40,157 bases of DNA from Oscillospiraceae bacterium (GTDB lineage: Bacteria > Bacillota > Clostridia > Oscillospirales > Oscillospiraceae): NCBI GenBank assembly GCA_015068135.1, contig SVLB01000026.1, positions 1-40,157 of the forward strand, read 5' to 3'. Position 1 is the first letter of the stretch, and the number at the start of each line of letters is the position of its first letter. Below, piece by piece: positions 14,386-23,175 of this stretch. Both the position numbers and the translations under genes were made by a program. The notes beneath the pieces are model-generated. The model searched no databases, was not told where the DNA came from, and saw nothing but the letters and a program-made list of their open reading frames with translations.

Positions 14386-15690
14386 ATGGACTGTGTGAAA
14401 GTCGTGGGTGCGGGTCTTGCCGGCTGTGAAGCCGCATGGCAGTTGGCCCAGCGGGGCCTGCAGGTGACCCTTTATGAAATGAAGCCCCATAAAAAGTCCC
14501 CGGCTCACCATGTAGATACCTTTGCGGAGCTGGTTTGCTCCAACTCCCTGCGGGGAGATCGGCTGGAAAATGCGGTGGGACTTCTGAAGGAAGAGCTTCG
14601 CCGCATGGGAAGCCTGATCCTCTCCTGCGCTGAGGCCACCCGTGTGGAGGCCGGCGGCTGTCTGGCGGTGGACCGCCAGGGCTTTTCCGATCTGGTAACG
14701 GAGAAGATCCGTAACCACCCCAATATTACCGTGGTCTACGGGGAGGTGACCCAGGTCCCGGAGGGGCCGGTGATCATTGCCTCCGGTCCTTTGACCTCCG
14801 ATGCCCTTTCTCAGGCCATTGGCGAATACTTCGGTCAGGACTATCTCCACTTCTTTGACGCGGCGGCGCCCTTGGTCAGCGCGGAATCTGTGGACATGAC
14901 AAAAGCCTGGTGGCAGAGCCGGTACGACCGGGGGACTCCGGATTATGTAAACTGCGCCATGAACAAAGAGGAGTACGATGCCTTTTTGGAGGAGCTGATC
15001 CACGCCCAGGAGGCGGAGGTCCACGGCTTTGAAGACAAGAATGTTTTTGAAGGCTGTATGCCCGTGGAGGTCATGGCCCGCAGAGGCTATGACACCCTGC
15101 GGTTTGGTCCGCTGAAGCCTGTGGGCCTGGTGGATCCCAACACGGGAAAAGAACCCTATGCGGTGGTACAGCTTCGCCAGGACAATGCCGCCAAGAGCGT
15201 GTATAACCTGGTGGGCTTTCAGACCCATCTGAAATTCCCGGAGCAGAAGCGGGTATTTTCCATGATCCCGGCTCTGCGGAACGCGGAATTTGTCCGTTAC
15301 GGTGTCATGCACCGCAATACCTTCCTGCAAAGCCCCAAACTGTTGGACCGGTACTATGCGGACCGTCGCAACCCTCTGGTTGCCTTTGCCGGACAGATGA
15401 CCGGTGTGGAAGGGTATGTGGAAAGTGCCGCTTCCGGCTTCCTGGCGGCGGTTGCCATGGCGGCCAAGGTCCAGGGAAAGCCCATTCCGGAATTTCCCCA
15501 GGAGACTGCCATCGGCGCGTTGGGTCTGTACATCAGCGATGAAAGGATCGAGCATTTCCAGCCGATGAATGTGAATTTCAGCATTATCTCGCCCCTGCAG
15601 CAGCGGATCCGCAAGAAAGCGGAGAAGAACCTGGCTTTGGCCAACCGTTCCCTGGCGATCATCGACGGGATGCTGCAAGACGGTATTTAA
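14386..15690 (+). CDS. trmFO: Folate/FAD-dependent tRNA (uracil-54-C5) methyltransferase TrmFO
   Basis: Encodes 434 residues. It forms ribothymidine at position 54 of tRNA using methylene-tetrahydrofolate and FADH2. The FAD-binding Rossmann motif VVGAGLAGCEAAWQLA is at the very N-terminus. Family signatures KKSPAHHVDTFAELVCSNSL, GCMPVEVMARRG, DPNTGKEPYAVVQLRQDN and QMTGVEGYVESAASG are all visible. ATG 14386 (GGAG eight bases upstream) is preferred over GTG 14380. It is one base beyond the topA stop region, and topA-trmFO adjacency is common in Firmicutes. Confidence 0.96.
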   Translation: MDCVKVVGAGLAGCEAAWQLAQRGLQVTLYEMKPHKKSPAHHVDTFAELVCSNSLRGDRLENAVGLLKEELRRMGSLILSCAEATRVEAGGCLAVDRQGFSDLVTEKIRNHPNITVVYGEVTQVPEGPVIIASGPLTSDALSQAIGEYFGQDYLHFFDAAAPLVSAESVDMTKAWWQSRYDRGTPDYVNCAMNKEEYDAFLEELIHAQEAEVHGFEDKNVFEGCMPVEVMARRGYDTLRFGPLKPVGLVDPNTGKEPYAVVQLRQDNAAKSVYNLVGFQTHLKFPEQKRVFSMIPALRNAEFVRYGVMHRNTFLQSPKLLDRYYADRRNPLVAFAGQMTGVEGYVESAASGFLAAVAMAAKVQGKPIPEFPQETAIGALGLYISDERIEHFQPMNVNFSIISPLQQRIRKKAEKNLALANRSLAIIDGMLQDGI

Positions 15691-15712
15691 CATACAGAAA
15701 GAAGGTTTTACC

Positions 15713-16750
15713 GTGAGAATCATCATTGATGCCATGGGTGGTGACAATGCGCCCCTGGCTCCGGTCATGGGTGCCTTTGCCGCGGCAAAGGATTTTAACG
15801 TACCCATTACCCTGGTAGGCCGTGGAGAAAAGATATTGGAGGTCATGCGCTCCCAGGGGATCTCGGATCTTCCGGAGGGCGTGGAGATCGCCAATGCCGA
15901 CGAAGTGGTGGATATGCATGACGACCCTGCCACCGCTGTGCGGAAAAAGAAGAATTCTTCCATGATGCTGGGCCTGAAGATGCTCTCTGAGGACCAGGCA
16001 GATGCCTTCATCTCCGCGGGCTCCACCGGTGCGCTGCTTTCCGGTGCCACCCTGATCGTCAAGCGGGTCAAGGGTATACGCCGTGCCGCTATGGGTCCTG
16101 CTATGCCCAATAAGAAGGGTGGCAAGACGGTATTTTTGGACTGCGGTGCCAACGCTGAGTGTACCCCGGAGTTTTTGCTCCAGTTTGGCCTGATCGGTTC
16201 TCTGTATGCCAAGAAGAACTTCGGCCTGGAAGATCCCAAAGTGGGCCTTCTGAATATCGGCACCGAGGACACCAAGGGCACGCCCCTGCAGAAGGAGGCT
16301 TATGCCCTCCTTACCGATGCCTGCGAGAAGGGCCTTCTGAACTTTGTGGGCAATGTGGAGGCAAGAGATGTGCCCCTGGGCGCGGTGGATGTGGTGGTTT
16401 GTGACGGCTTTTCCGGCAATGTGCTTCTCAAATCCATTGAAGGCACCGCCATGTTTATGGGCAGTATGCTCAAGCATAAGGTGTTCAAGGGCTTTTGGGC
16501 AAAGATCGGCTATCTGTTCTGCCATAAGGGCGTAAAAGAGATCAAAAAGATGCTGGATTACCGGGAGATCGGCGGCACCCAGTTTTTGGGTATTCGTAAG
16601 CCCGTGATCAAGGCCCACGGATCTTCCGATGCCCTGGCTTTCCGCAATGCGGTGAAGCAGGCTATGGATGCGGCAAAGAATGATTTTTCCGCGGAGCTGG
16701 AAGGGGACCTGAAGCGATTGACTGTGAAGGAGAATGAGGATGATCAGTGA
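15713..16750 (+). CDS. plsX: Phosphate acyltransferase PlsX
   Basis: Encodes 345 residues from a GTG start with GAAAGAAGG about 7 bases upstream. It makes acyl-phosphate from acyl-ACP, the first step of glycerolipid synthesis in Firmicutes, as a soluble, membrane-associated enzyme. Visible signatures include the N-terminal IIIDAMGGDNAP, ISAGSTGALLSGA, LDCGANAECTPEFLLQFGLIG, LLNIGTEDTKGTPL and VCDGFSGNVLLKS. Its 3' end overlaps rnc by 11 bases. The fab genes and acpP that often separate plsX from rnc are absent here. Confidence 0.96.
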   Translation: MRIIIDAMGGDNAPLAPVMGAFAAAKDFNVPITLVGRGEKILEVMRSQGISDLPEGVEIANADEVVDMHDDPATAVRKKKNSSMMLGLKMLSEDQADAFISAGSTGALLSGATLIVKRVKGIRRAAMGPAMPNKKGGKTVFLDCGANAECTPEFLLQFGLIGSLYAKKNFGLEDPKVGLLNIGTEDTKGTPLQKEAYALLTDACEKGLLNFVGNVEARDVPLGAVDVVVCDGFSGNVLLKSIEGTAMFMGSMLKHKVFKGFWAKIGYLFCHKGVKEIKKMLDYREIGGTQFLGIRKPVIKAHGSSDALAFRNAVKQAMDAAKNDFSAELEGDLKRLTVKENEDDQ

Positions 16751-17423
16751 TCTGGAAGCCGCCATCGGCTATCGGTTTCGGAATATTACCCTCCTGCAAA
16801 ATGCCCTGGCCCATTCCTCCTATGCCAACGAGCGTTGGCACGACAGCCTGAAGAGTAATGAACGGCTGGAGTTTTTGGGAGATTCCATTTTGGGCATGGT
16901 GGTTGCGGAGTTTCTGTACCGCAAATTCCCGGACCGCCCGGAAGGGGAGCTGACCCGGATGCGTGCGGACATGGTCTGCGAGACCAGCCTGGCCCGGGTG
17001 GCGGATCAGATCGGCTTGGGCGCCCATTTGCTCCTGGGACACGGTGAGGAGCAGGGCGGCGGCAGAGGCCGCGCCTCCATTTTGGCAGACGCGGTGGAAT
17101 CCGTGATTGCCGCAAGCTTCTTAGACGGCGGCATGGAGGCAGCAAGGCAGTTTATCGACCGGTTCGTGCTGTGCTATGTGCCGGAAAAAAGACTGGTCAA
17201 TGTGGACTATAAGACCGCTTTGCAGGAGCTTGTCCAGCAAAAGAAGGATCAGACTCTGCTCTACCAGCTGGTGGCAGAGGAAGGTCCCGACCATGATAAG
17301 CATTTTACTGTGGAGGTTCGCCTGAACGACCGCGTGGTGGGATGCGGCACGGGCACCAGCAAAAAACGTGCCGAACAGGACGCCGCCCGGGCCGCCATGG
17401 AATCCCTATTCCCCGGGAAATAA
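16740..17423 (+). CDS. rnc: Ribonuclease III
   Basis: Encodes 227 residues from ATG 16740 (GGAG seven bases upstream; ATG 16734 is too close to the ribosome site). It cuts double-stranded RNA in rRNA and mRNA maturation. The nuclease signature NERLEFLGDSILGMVVAEFL is at about residues 39-58, with the second acidic cluster in ADAVESVIAASFLDGG. A double-stranded-RNA-binding domain runs from about residue 155 (DYKTALQELVQQKK) to GTSKKRAEQDAARAAMESL. Translation is coupled to plsX by overlap. It is the last gene of the operon. Confidence 0.96.
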   Translation: MISDLEAAIGYRFRNITLLQNALAHSSYANERWHDSLKSNERLEFLGDSILGMVVAEFLYRKFPDRPEGELTRMRADMVCETSLARVADQIGLGAHLLLGHGEEQGGGRGRASILADAVESVIAASFLDGGMEAARQFIDRFVLCYVPEKRLVNVDYKTALQELVQQKKDQTLLYQLVAEEGPDHDKHFTVEVRLNDRVVGCGTGTSKKRAEQDAARAAMESLFPGK

Positions 17424-17450
17424 ACAAAAGCCTTCCCCAGGGGAAAGGTG

Positions 17451-17486
17451 TCAAAAAGCCAGCCTGTTAAAAGGCTGGCTTTTTGA
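17451..17486. terminator. Operon terminator after rnc
   Basis: A perfect 15-bp stem (17451-17465 with 17472-17486) with six-base loop; T-run on the plus-strand right arm and A-run on the left, so it works both ways. A CCTTCCCC/GGGGAAAGG hairpin lies just upstream. Confidence 0.9.
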
Positions 17487-17489
17487 CGG

Positions 17490-17768
17490 ATGAGGGGGGG
17501 CAATGGAATGCAAAATGCAAAGTGCAAAACGCAAAATGTTGATCGTAGGGGACGTGGGATGAATGAATAATGAAAGATGAATGATGAATAGTGAATAATT
17601 ATGGTGTCGCTTATGCGACGGATTTCCAATCCATCCCTGCAGGGGATACCTTTACTTTCTGCGCAGGAGAAAACTTCACTGCGAAGCAACTTCACCCACA
17701 AATTTACCGGGCACGAATTTGTGGCGGAGTCTGGACTGCACCCTACGCACCGAAGAGGGAAAGTCAAC
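17490..17768. repeat. Low-complexity repeats and palindromic intergenic sequence
   Basis: No gene. Positions about 17500-17540 repeat GCAAAATG/GCAAAGTG/GCAAAACG; 17560-17600 repeat GATGAAT/GAATAATGA variants. The rest contains short palindromes, for example GTCGC-ttat-GCGAC at about 17605 and CACAAATT/AATTTGTG around 17696-17724. It looks like accumulated repetitive extragenic material between two convergent operons. Confidence 0.45.
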
Positions 17769-17794
17769 GGGGCTGTTGCCAAAGCAACAGCCCC
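17769..17794 (-). terminator. Hairpin downstream of ftsH
   Basis: A perfect 11-bp stem (17769-17779 with 17784-17794), seven bases after the ftsH stop on the minus strand. The following sequence has only a short T-content, so it is a weak terminator or mRNA 3'-end stabiliser. Confidence 0.6.
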
Positions 17795-17800
17795 GGGGGA

Positions 17801-19672
17801 TCAGTTTTCAGTTTCTTCGGTGTTCTTGGGAGTAACAAAGGCCATGAGCTCTTCGCCGGTGATGGTTTCCTTTACCAGCAGGTATTCAGAGATCTCGTCC
17901 AGAAGGGCTCTGTTGTCAGCAAGGGTCTTGCGGGCCTTCTCGTAGCTGTCTGCCAGGATCCGCTGGATCTCCTGGTCCACCAGGGCGGAGGTCTCCTGGG
18001 AGCAATCCAGATAGGCGTTACCCTCCAAATACTGGTGCTGGACGGAAGCCGGGGCCATCATGCCCAGCTTTTCACTCATGCCGTAGATGGTGACCATCTT
18101 TTTGGCAAGATCCGTTGCCCGCTGCAGGTCGTTGGCGGCACCGGTGGTCTGTACGCCGAACACCACCTGCTCTGCGGCACGTCCGCCCAGCATGGTGCGA
18201 AGCTCCACCAACAGCTCATCTTTGGTAGAGAGGAACTTCTCCTCCTCGGGGGTGTACATGGTGTAGCCCAAAGCACCGGAGGTGTGGGGAACGATGGTGA
18301 TCTTGGTGACGGGATCTTTGCGCTTTTCCAGTGCGGCGACCAGGGCGTGACCTACTTCGTGATAGGCTACCAGCCGCTTTTCTGTCTCGCTGAGGACGGT
18401 ATGCTTTTTCTCGGTACCGGCAATGACGGTTTCAAAGGAGACCAAAAGGTCTTCCTGGATCACAGCCTTACGGCCCTGGCGGACAGCCCGAAGGGCAGCT
18501 TCGTTAACAAGGTTTGCCAGGTCTGCACCTACAGCACCGGCAGTGGCCTGTGCCAGCTTCTTCAGATCCACATCCTGGGCCAGCTTGATCTTACGGGTAT
18601 GGACCTTCAGGGTGTCCAGTCGGCCCTGGAGATTGGGACGGTCCACAATGATCCGCCGGTCAAAGCGGCCGGGACGCAGGAGCGCTTTATCCAGGATCTC
18701 CGGGCGGTTGGTGGCGGCAAGGCACACGATACCCTTGGAGGAATCAAAGCCGTCGATCTCACCCAACAGCTGATTGAGGGTCTGTTCCTGCTCGGAATGG
18801 GAGCCGTATCGGCTATCACGGGAACGGCCTACGGCATCAATTTCGTCAATAAATACGATACAAGGGGCTACCTTGGCTGCCTGCTGGAAAAGGCTTCGCA
18901 CACGGCTGGCACCCACGCCCACAAACATCTCTACAAAATCTGAACCGGAAATGGAGAAGAAGGGGACATTGGCCTCACCGGCTACCGCCTTGGCAAGCAG
19001 GGTCTTGCCGGTACCGGGAGCACCGACCAAAAGGGCGCCCTTGGGAAGCTTGGCACCGATATCCGTATACCGCTGGGGATTGTGTAGAAAATCGATGATC
19101 TCCTGCAGGCTTTCCTTGGCCTCGTCCTGACCGGCAACGTCCTTGAAGGTGACACCGGTCTTCTTTTCCATATAGACCTTGGCCTTGTTGCCGCCGACGC
19201 TGCCCATCATGCCGTCACCGCTCATGCGCTTGGAAATACTGCGCATAAGCAGGAAGATCAGACCGAACATACCAGCGTAATACAGGAGCATGATAATACC
19301 GGAATTGTCTTCTTCGATAAGCTGTGTCACTTTGACACCCGCATCCTGCAGCTGGGCGGCCATGTCCATCACATCTCCCCGGGGCAAACCGGTAAAGCAG
19401 GCCTTCCGGTGGGAGGCAGGGAGCTGTGCCTGATCCCGGGTCAGATAAATGATCCGGTCACTCTGAAACTCCACTTCAGCAAGATTTCCGGATTCCTTCT
19501 GAGACAGAAAATCCGAATAGGTGGTTTCCGTATAACGGCTGTTGGATATGAAATTATAAAGGGTGGTGATCAACAAGAGGATCCCCACGGTGATCAGCAC
19601 AGTAGTCCAAATGCTTTTGGGCTTCTTCTGATCGGGAGGCCCTTTCGGGGGCGTAGGATTGTTTTGGTCCAT
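17801..19672 (-). CDS. ftsH: ATP-dependent zinc metalloprotease FtsH
   Basis: Encodes 623 residues, normal for the family. It is a membrane-anchored AAA+ protease that degrades membrane and regulatory proteins. Two transmembrane segments (about 22-43 and 123-143) flank a small external domain. The AAA domain has Walker A GAPGTGKT (about residue 212), Walker B IVFIDEID, the pore loop [33 protein letters not shown] and the arginine fingers. The protease domain has HEVGH and the third zinc ligand Asp in [14 protein letters not shown] 19672 follows AAGGAGG by seven bases. It has its own promoter, divergent from rlmB. Confidence 0.97.
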   Translation of the reverse strand: MDQNNPTPPKGPPDQKKPKSIWTTVLITVGILLLITTLYNFISNSRYTETTYSDFLSQKESGNLAEVEFQSDRIIYLTRDQAQLPASHRKACFTGLPRGDVMDMAAQLQDAGVKVTQLIEEDNSGIIMLLYYAGMFGLIFLLMRSISKRMSGDGMMGSVGGNKAKVYMEKKTGVTFKDVAGQDEAKESLQEIIDFLHNPQRYTDIGAKLPKGALLVGAPGTGKTLLAKAVAGEANVPFFSISGSDFVEMFVGVGASRVRSLFQQAAKVAPCIVFIDEIDAVGRSRDSRYGSHSEQEQTLNQLLGEIDGFDSSKGIVCLAATNRPEILDKALLRPGRFDRRIIVDRPNLQGRLDTLKVHTRKIKLAQDVDLKKLAQATAGAVGADLANLVNEAALRAVRQGRKAVIQEDLLVSFETVIAGTEKKHTVLSETEKRLVAYHEVGHALVAALEKRKDPVTKITIVPHTSGALGYTMYTPEEEKFLSTKDELLVELRTMLGGRAAEQVVFGVQTTGAANDLQRATDLAKKMVTIYGMSEKLGMMAPASVQHQYLEGNAYLDCSQETSALVDQEIQRILADSYEKARKTLADNRALLDEISEYLLVKETITGEELMAFVTPKNTEETEN

Positions 19673-19702
19673 GGTGTTGCCTCCTTGGCACGATTTTTGA
19701 AC

Positions 19703-19731
19703 ATCATATCACATTTTTTGGCTTGTGGCAA
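19703..19731 (-). promoter_or_regulatory. Promoter of ftsH
   Basis: Minus-strand TTGCCA (19726-19731), 17-base spacer, TATGAT (19703-19708), about 30 bases before the start codon. Confidence 0.7.
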
Positions 19732-19801
19732 TGAATGATACACGGATTCCGTGTAAATTTTCTGTAAAATACTGTTTTTTTCATTACTTTCAAAATTGTT
19801 G

Positions 19802-19830
19802 TTGTGTTAAGGGGAAAGATTTGTTATAAT
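19802..19830 (+). promoter_or_regulatory. Promoter of rlmB
   Basis: TTGTGT (19802-19807), 17-base spacer, TATAAT (19825-19830). A second TATAAT follows at 19839-19844 and could serve as an alternative. Confidence 0.65.
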
Positions 19831-19870
19831 GGGGATGTTATAATAGAATTGCCGAAATGGAGTTTTGACC

Positions 19871-20662
19871 ATGAAAGAGAATGATCGCCGCCGTATGCGC
19901 AGACCGGAAGCACCTGCCGAGGAGATCGAAGGGCAGCTGGAGGGCAGAAATGCTCTGACAGAAGCTTTGCGCAGTGGCCGCACCATTGATAAAGTATTTA
20001 TCGCCGCCGGTGAAACGGACAGAGCTTTGCAGCATCTGGCGGCCCAGGCCAAGGAGGCCGGTGCCGTGGTGGTGAGCGTGGACAGAAGAAAGCTGGATCA
20101 GATGTCCTTTACCCATGCCCATCAGGGCGTGATCGCCCTGGCTGCGGCCAGCACCTACTACACGGTGGACGATATTTTGGAGGAAGCAGCCCAAAGAGGG
20201 CAGGCCCCCCTTTTGGTGATCTGTGACGAGCTGTCCGATCCCCATAACCTGGGCGCGATCATCCGCAGTGCCGAGTGTGCCGGTGCCCATGGCGTGATCA
20301 TTCCCAAGCGGCGCAGTGTGGGCCTGACGGCTACGGTAGCCAAGGCGGCTGCCGGTGCGGTGGAGTATATGAAGGTGGCCAGAGTCACCAATATCAATTC
20401 CACCATTGCTGAACTGAAAGAAAAGGGCGTTTGGATCTTCGGCACTGCCGCCGAGGGTTCTGTTCCCATGTACAAGGCAGATCTGACCATCCCTGCAGCC
20501 ATCGTGATCGGCTCCGAGGGAGACGGTATGAGCCAGCTGGTTCGCAAAAACTGTGATGTGACCGTGCATATTCCCATGCAGGGCAGGATCACATCGCTCA
20601 ACGCCTCTGCGGCGGCGACGGTTTTGCTGTATGAGGCAGTCAGACAGCGGTTGAGTAAGTAA
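19871..20662 (+). CDS. rlmB: 23S rRNA guanosine-2'-O-methyltransferase, RlmB-like
   Basis: Encodes 263 residues from ATG 19871 (TGGAG eight bases upstream; the TTG at 19865 is unlikely). A short basic N-terminus precedes the substrate-binding domain (EGQLEGRNALTEALRSGRTIDKVFIA) and the SPOUT domain with VICDELSDPHNLGAIIRSAE, VIGSEGDGMSQL and IPMQGRITSLNASAAATVLLYE. These three motifs and the GRNAL start fit RlmB/TrmH group 3 proteins, which methylate G2251 of 23S rRNA; the exact target is inferred from family. The next gene follows after 14 bases with an excellent AAAAGGAGG site. Confidence 0.92.
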   Translation: MKENDRRRMRRPEAPAEEIEGQLEGRNALTEALRSGRTIDKVFIAAGETDRALQHLAAQAKEAGAVVVSVDRRKLDQMSFTHAHQGVIALAAASTYYTVDDILEEAAQRGQAPLLVICDELSDPHNLGAIIRSAECAGAHGVIIPKRRSVGLTATVAKAAAGAVEYMKVARVTNINSTIAELKEKGVWIFGTAAEGSVPMYKADLTIPAAIVIGSEGDGMSQLVRKNCDVTVHIPMQGRITSLNASAAATVLLYEAVRQRLSK

Positions 20663-20676
20663 AAGGAGGTTCCGGA

Positions 20677-22935
20677 ATGGAAGAGAAAGAACGCCAGGAA
20701 AATAAAGAAGCGGAATTCTCCCTGGAGGATATTCTGCAGGAGTTTGGCGGTGAGCCTGCCGCAAATACTCCGCTGCCTTTGAATGAAGATACACTGGTTA
20801 TGGAGCCGATTGCGGAAGCTGCGACTGCGGAAGAGGAAGTCAGGATCCATCAGCCGAAGATAACTGTAAGCGATGATACCATGGAGGTGCTGGACGCGGT
20901 CTCCAAGGTAATGGCACCTGCAGAAGACGAAGCGGTAGTGCTGGAGGATGCTCCCGAGACGGTGCAAACCCCAGTGACCGATGATACGGTCATACTGCAG
21001 ACCCTTCCCAAAACAGAACCCAAGACCAATTTGGAAGAAACCATTATCATGCAGCCTTTGACGGCAACGGAGCAGACGGAGGATACGGTGACAGCGGATA
21101 CCATTCGTCTGGATACCAGCAAGTTTGTCAAGGGTGAGGTCCATGATGCCGAGATCATCGACGATGAGGAGCCGGTATTTACGCCCCCTGAGGAAAAGGA
21201 GGCCTTTACCGAGTCCTGGGAGCCGGAATATGAGCAGCCCATAGGCGAGTACGTACCCCCGCAGACCATCATCGCCCATCCCCGGTCCCGGCTTCGTGAG
21301 CTGAAAAGCAAGCTGGTGGCCGGTCCTGAAAAGCGGTATTATGAGCTTGCGGAAAAGGGCTTGGGAAAGCTGCAGATCTGCATGATCGCCTGCCTGCTTA
21401 CGGTGGTGGCGGCGGTAACCCTGGCCATTGTCCATAACAGCGGCAGCTTGGGGGCTGAGCGCCTTCGCTTTGTGATCTTTGGCCAGCTGTTTTTGATGCT
21501 GACGGCGGCCCTTTTGGGTTCCTTCCAGCTGATCAAGGGCGTGGAGGATATGTTCCGCGGCCGGTTCTCTTTGGATTCGCTGCTTGTGATCACCTTTGTG
21601 GTTTGCTGTGTGGATGCGGCAGTCTGTCTGAAGGACCTGCGGGTGCCCTGCTGTGCGGTATTCTGCCTGGAGATGTTTATGTCACTGTGGGGAAGATATC
21701 ACCGCAGAGTCACGGAAATGGGTACTATGGATACCATGCGCAGAGCTTCCCGACTGGACAGACTCTCTGCCAGCCCCGATGACCTGGACGGACGCAAGGT
21801 CCTGCTCCGTGGTCAGGGTAGGGTAGAGGACCTGATGGACCATTACTATGCCCAGTCCGGTCCGGAAAAGGCCCAGGGCTGGTATGCATTGGCGGCATTG
21901 CTCATCAGCCTGGGCATCGGTGTCTACGGCTTTTTGGAATATGGAATTTCCCAGGCCATCAGCCTGGTGGCCATCAGCCTTTTGGCGGCGGTGCCTGCCA
22001 CAGCCTTTATTTCTCTGACCCGCCCCATGGCGATTTTGGAGAAGCGGCTTCACAACCTGGGTACTGTGATCTGTGGCTGGCAGGGTGTGAAGGGACTTAG
22101 CGGCAAGGCAGTATTCCCCCTGACCCCCGGCGATCTGTTCCCTGCAGGCTGTGTGAAAATGAACGGAGTCAAATTCTTTGGCAGCCGGGAGCCGGACGAG
22201 ATCGTTGCCTACTGTACCGCCCTGGTCAATGCCGACGGCGGCGGACTGGCACCTCTGTTCAACCGACTGCTGGACAGCCGTAACGGCCGCCATTACGATG
22301 TGCAGAATCTGCGCTCCTATGACGGCGGCATCGGCGGTGAGATATGCGGTGAGCCGGTGCTGGTAGGTACTCTGGAGTTTTTGCAGGCCATGGGTGCTGA
22401 GATCCCGGAGGGGATCCGGGTAGACCGTGCGGTCTGCATTTCCGTGGACGGTGAGCTTTGCGGACTGTTTGCGGTGACCTATGAAAAAGCGAGAGCCACA
22501 GCGGCTTCTTTGGGTACCCTCTGCGCTTACCGCAGACTGCGCCCTGTGCTGGAGGGCACAGACTTTATGCTGACAGCCAGCTTCCTGCGTGCCCGGTTTG
22601 GTATTAACCCCAAGCGTTTGCAGATCCTGGACGAGGAGCAGGAACAGCTTTTGAAGGAAAAGACCTTGCCTGAGGAAGCCCCCGGCCTGATCCTGACCAC
22701 CAAAGACGGTATTGCGCCCTTGGCCTTCGGCATCACCGGAGCAAGAGCTCTGCGCACAGCCAGCAGACTGGGCCTGTGGGTGCATATTTTGGGCGGCCTG
22801 GTGGGCATGGCCACGGTTCTGATTTTCGCCCTTGGCGGCGGACTGGCGCACCTGAGTCCCGTGAATATGTTCCTGTACCACCTGGTATGGATGGTCCCCG
22901 GACTGCTGATCACCAACTGGACAAGAGAGATATAA
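20677..22935 (+). CDS. Membrane protein resembling a P-type ATPase without the catalytic Asp
   Basis: Encodes 752 residues. Residues 1-225 are acidic and low in complexity, probably disordered. About eight membrane segments follow (near 231-251, 262-285, 298-338, 401-424, 425-449, 699-721 and 729-746). The stretch AVPATAFISLTRPMAILEKRLHNL, then VFPLTPGDLF (479-488), sits where P1-type ATPases have the CPC/PxxP helix and VFDKTGTLT; the phosphorylated Asp is replaced by Pro. EPVLVGTLEFLQAMG (about 559-573) and SVDGELCGLFAV (about 589-600) match the N-domain and pre-P-domain strands of such ATPases. No GDGxND motif is present. I infer a catalytically dead ATPase-like scaffold or sensor; the function is unknown. 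Confidence 0.75.
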   Translation: MEEKERQENKEAEFSLEDILQEFGGEPAANTPLPLNEDTLVMEPIAEAATAEEEVRIHQPKITVSDDTMEVLDAVSKVMAPAEDEAVVLEDAPETVQTPVTDDTVILQTLPKTEPKTNLEETIIMQPLTATEQTEDTVTADTIRLDTSKFVKGEVHDAEIIDDEEPVFTPPEEKEAFTESWEPEYEQPIGEYVPPQTIIAHPRSRLRELKSKLVAGPEKRYYELAEKGLGKLQICMIACLLTVVAAVTLAIVHNSGSLGAERLRFVIFGQLFLMLTAALLGSFQLIKGVEDMFRGRFSLDSLLVITFVVCCVDAAVCLKDLRVPCCAVFCLEMFMSLWGRYHRRVTEMGTMDTMRRASRLDRLSASPDDLDGRKVLLRGQGRVEDLMDHYYAQSGPEKAQGWYALAALLISLGIGVYGFLEYGISQAISLVAISLLAAVPATAFISLTRPMAILEKRLHNLGTVICGWQGVKGLSGKAVFPLTPGDLFPAGCVKMNGVKFFGSREPDEIVAYCTALVNADGGGLAPLFNRLLDSRNGRHYDVQNLRSYDGGIGGEICGEPVLVGTLEFLQAMGAEIPEGIRVDRAVCISVDGELCGLFAVTYEKARATAASLGTLCAYRRLRPVLEGTDFMLTASFLRARFGINPKRLQILDEEQEQLLKEKTLPEEAPGLILTTKDGIAPLAFGITGARALRTASRLGLWVHILGGLVGMATVLIFALGGGLAHLSPVNMFLYHLVWMVPGLLITNWTREI

Positions 22936-22940
22936 GAAAT

Positions 22941-22981
22941 TCTGTCATCCTTCGCTATGCGCAGGATGACAGATTCTTTTT
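22941..22981 (+). terminator. Terminator after the ATPase-like gene
   Basis: An 11-bp perfect stem (22941-22951 with 22963-22973) followed by TTCTTTTTTTG. The rest of the gap to 23068 shows nothing else. Confidence 0.85.
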
Positions 22982-23068
22982 TTGTTGAAATTCCACAAGA
23001 ATCGATCCTTATTTTATTGCAACTCTACAGACCTGACCGGGGGAGGGCATAAACTACAAAAATAAGCA

Positions 23069-23097
23069 TTGAAAAATGGAAAGCTTTCGTGTATAAT
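23069..23097 (+). promoter_or_regulatory. Strong promoter of the EF-G-like gene
   Basis: TTGAAA (23069-23074), 17-base spacer, TATAAT (23092-23097). The gene behind it also shows strong codon bias. Confidence 0.8.
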
Positions 23098-23175
23098 GAC
23101 TTCATTATGGTGCCGTAAAGGTACCTATTGCAAAGCAGGAGGGCAATCGCCTTCCCGAAAGGAGATCAACAAACC

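Noticed and set aside
14257-16281. Long minus-strand frame opposite trmFO and plsX
   Set aside because: Both plus-strand genes have full family motifs; the antisense frame is a codon-bias shadow with no start signal.
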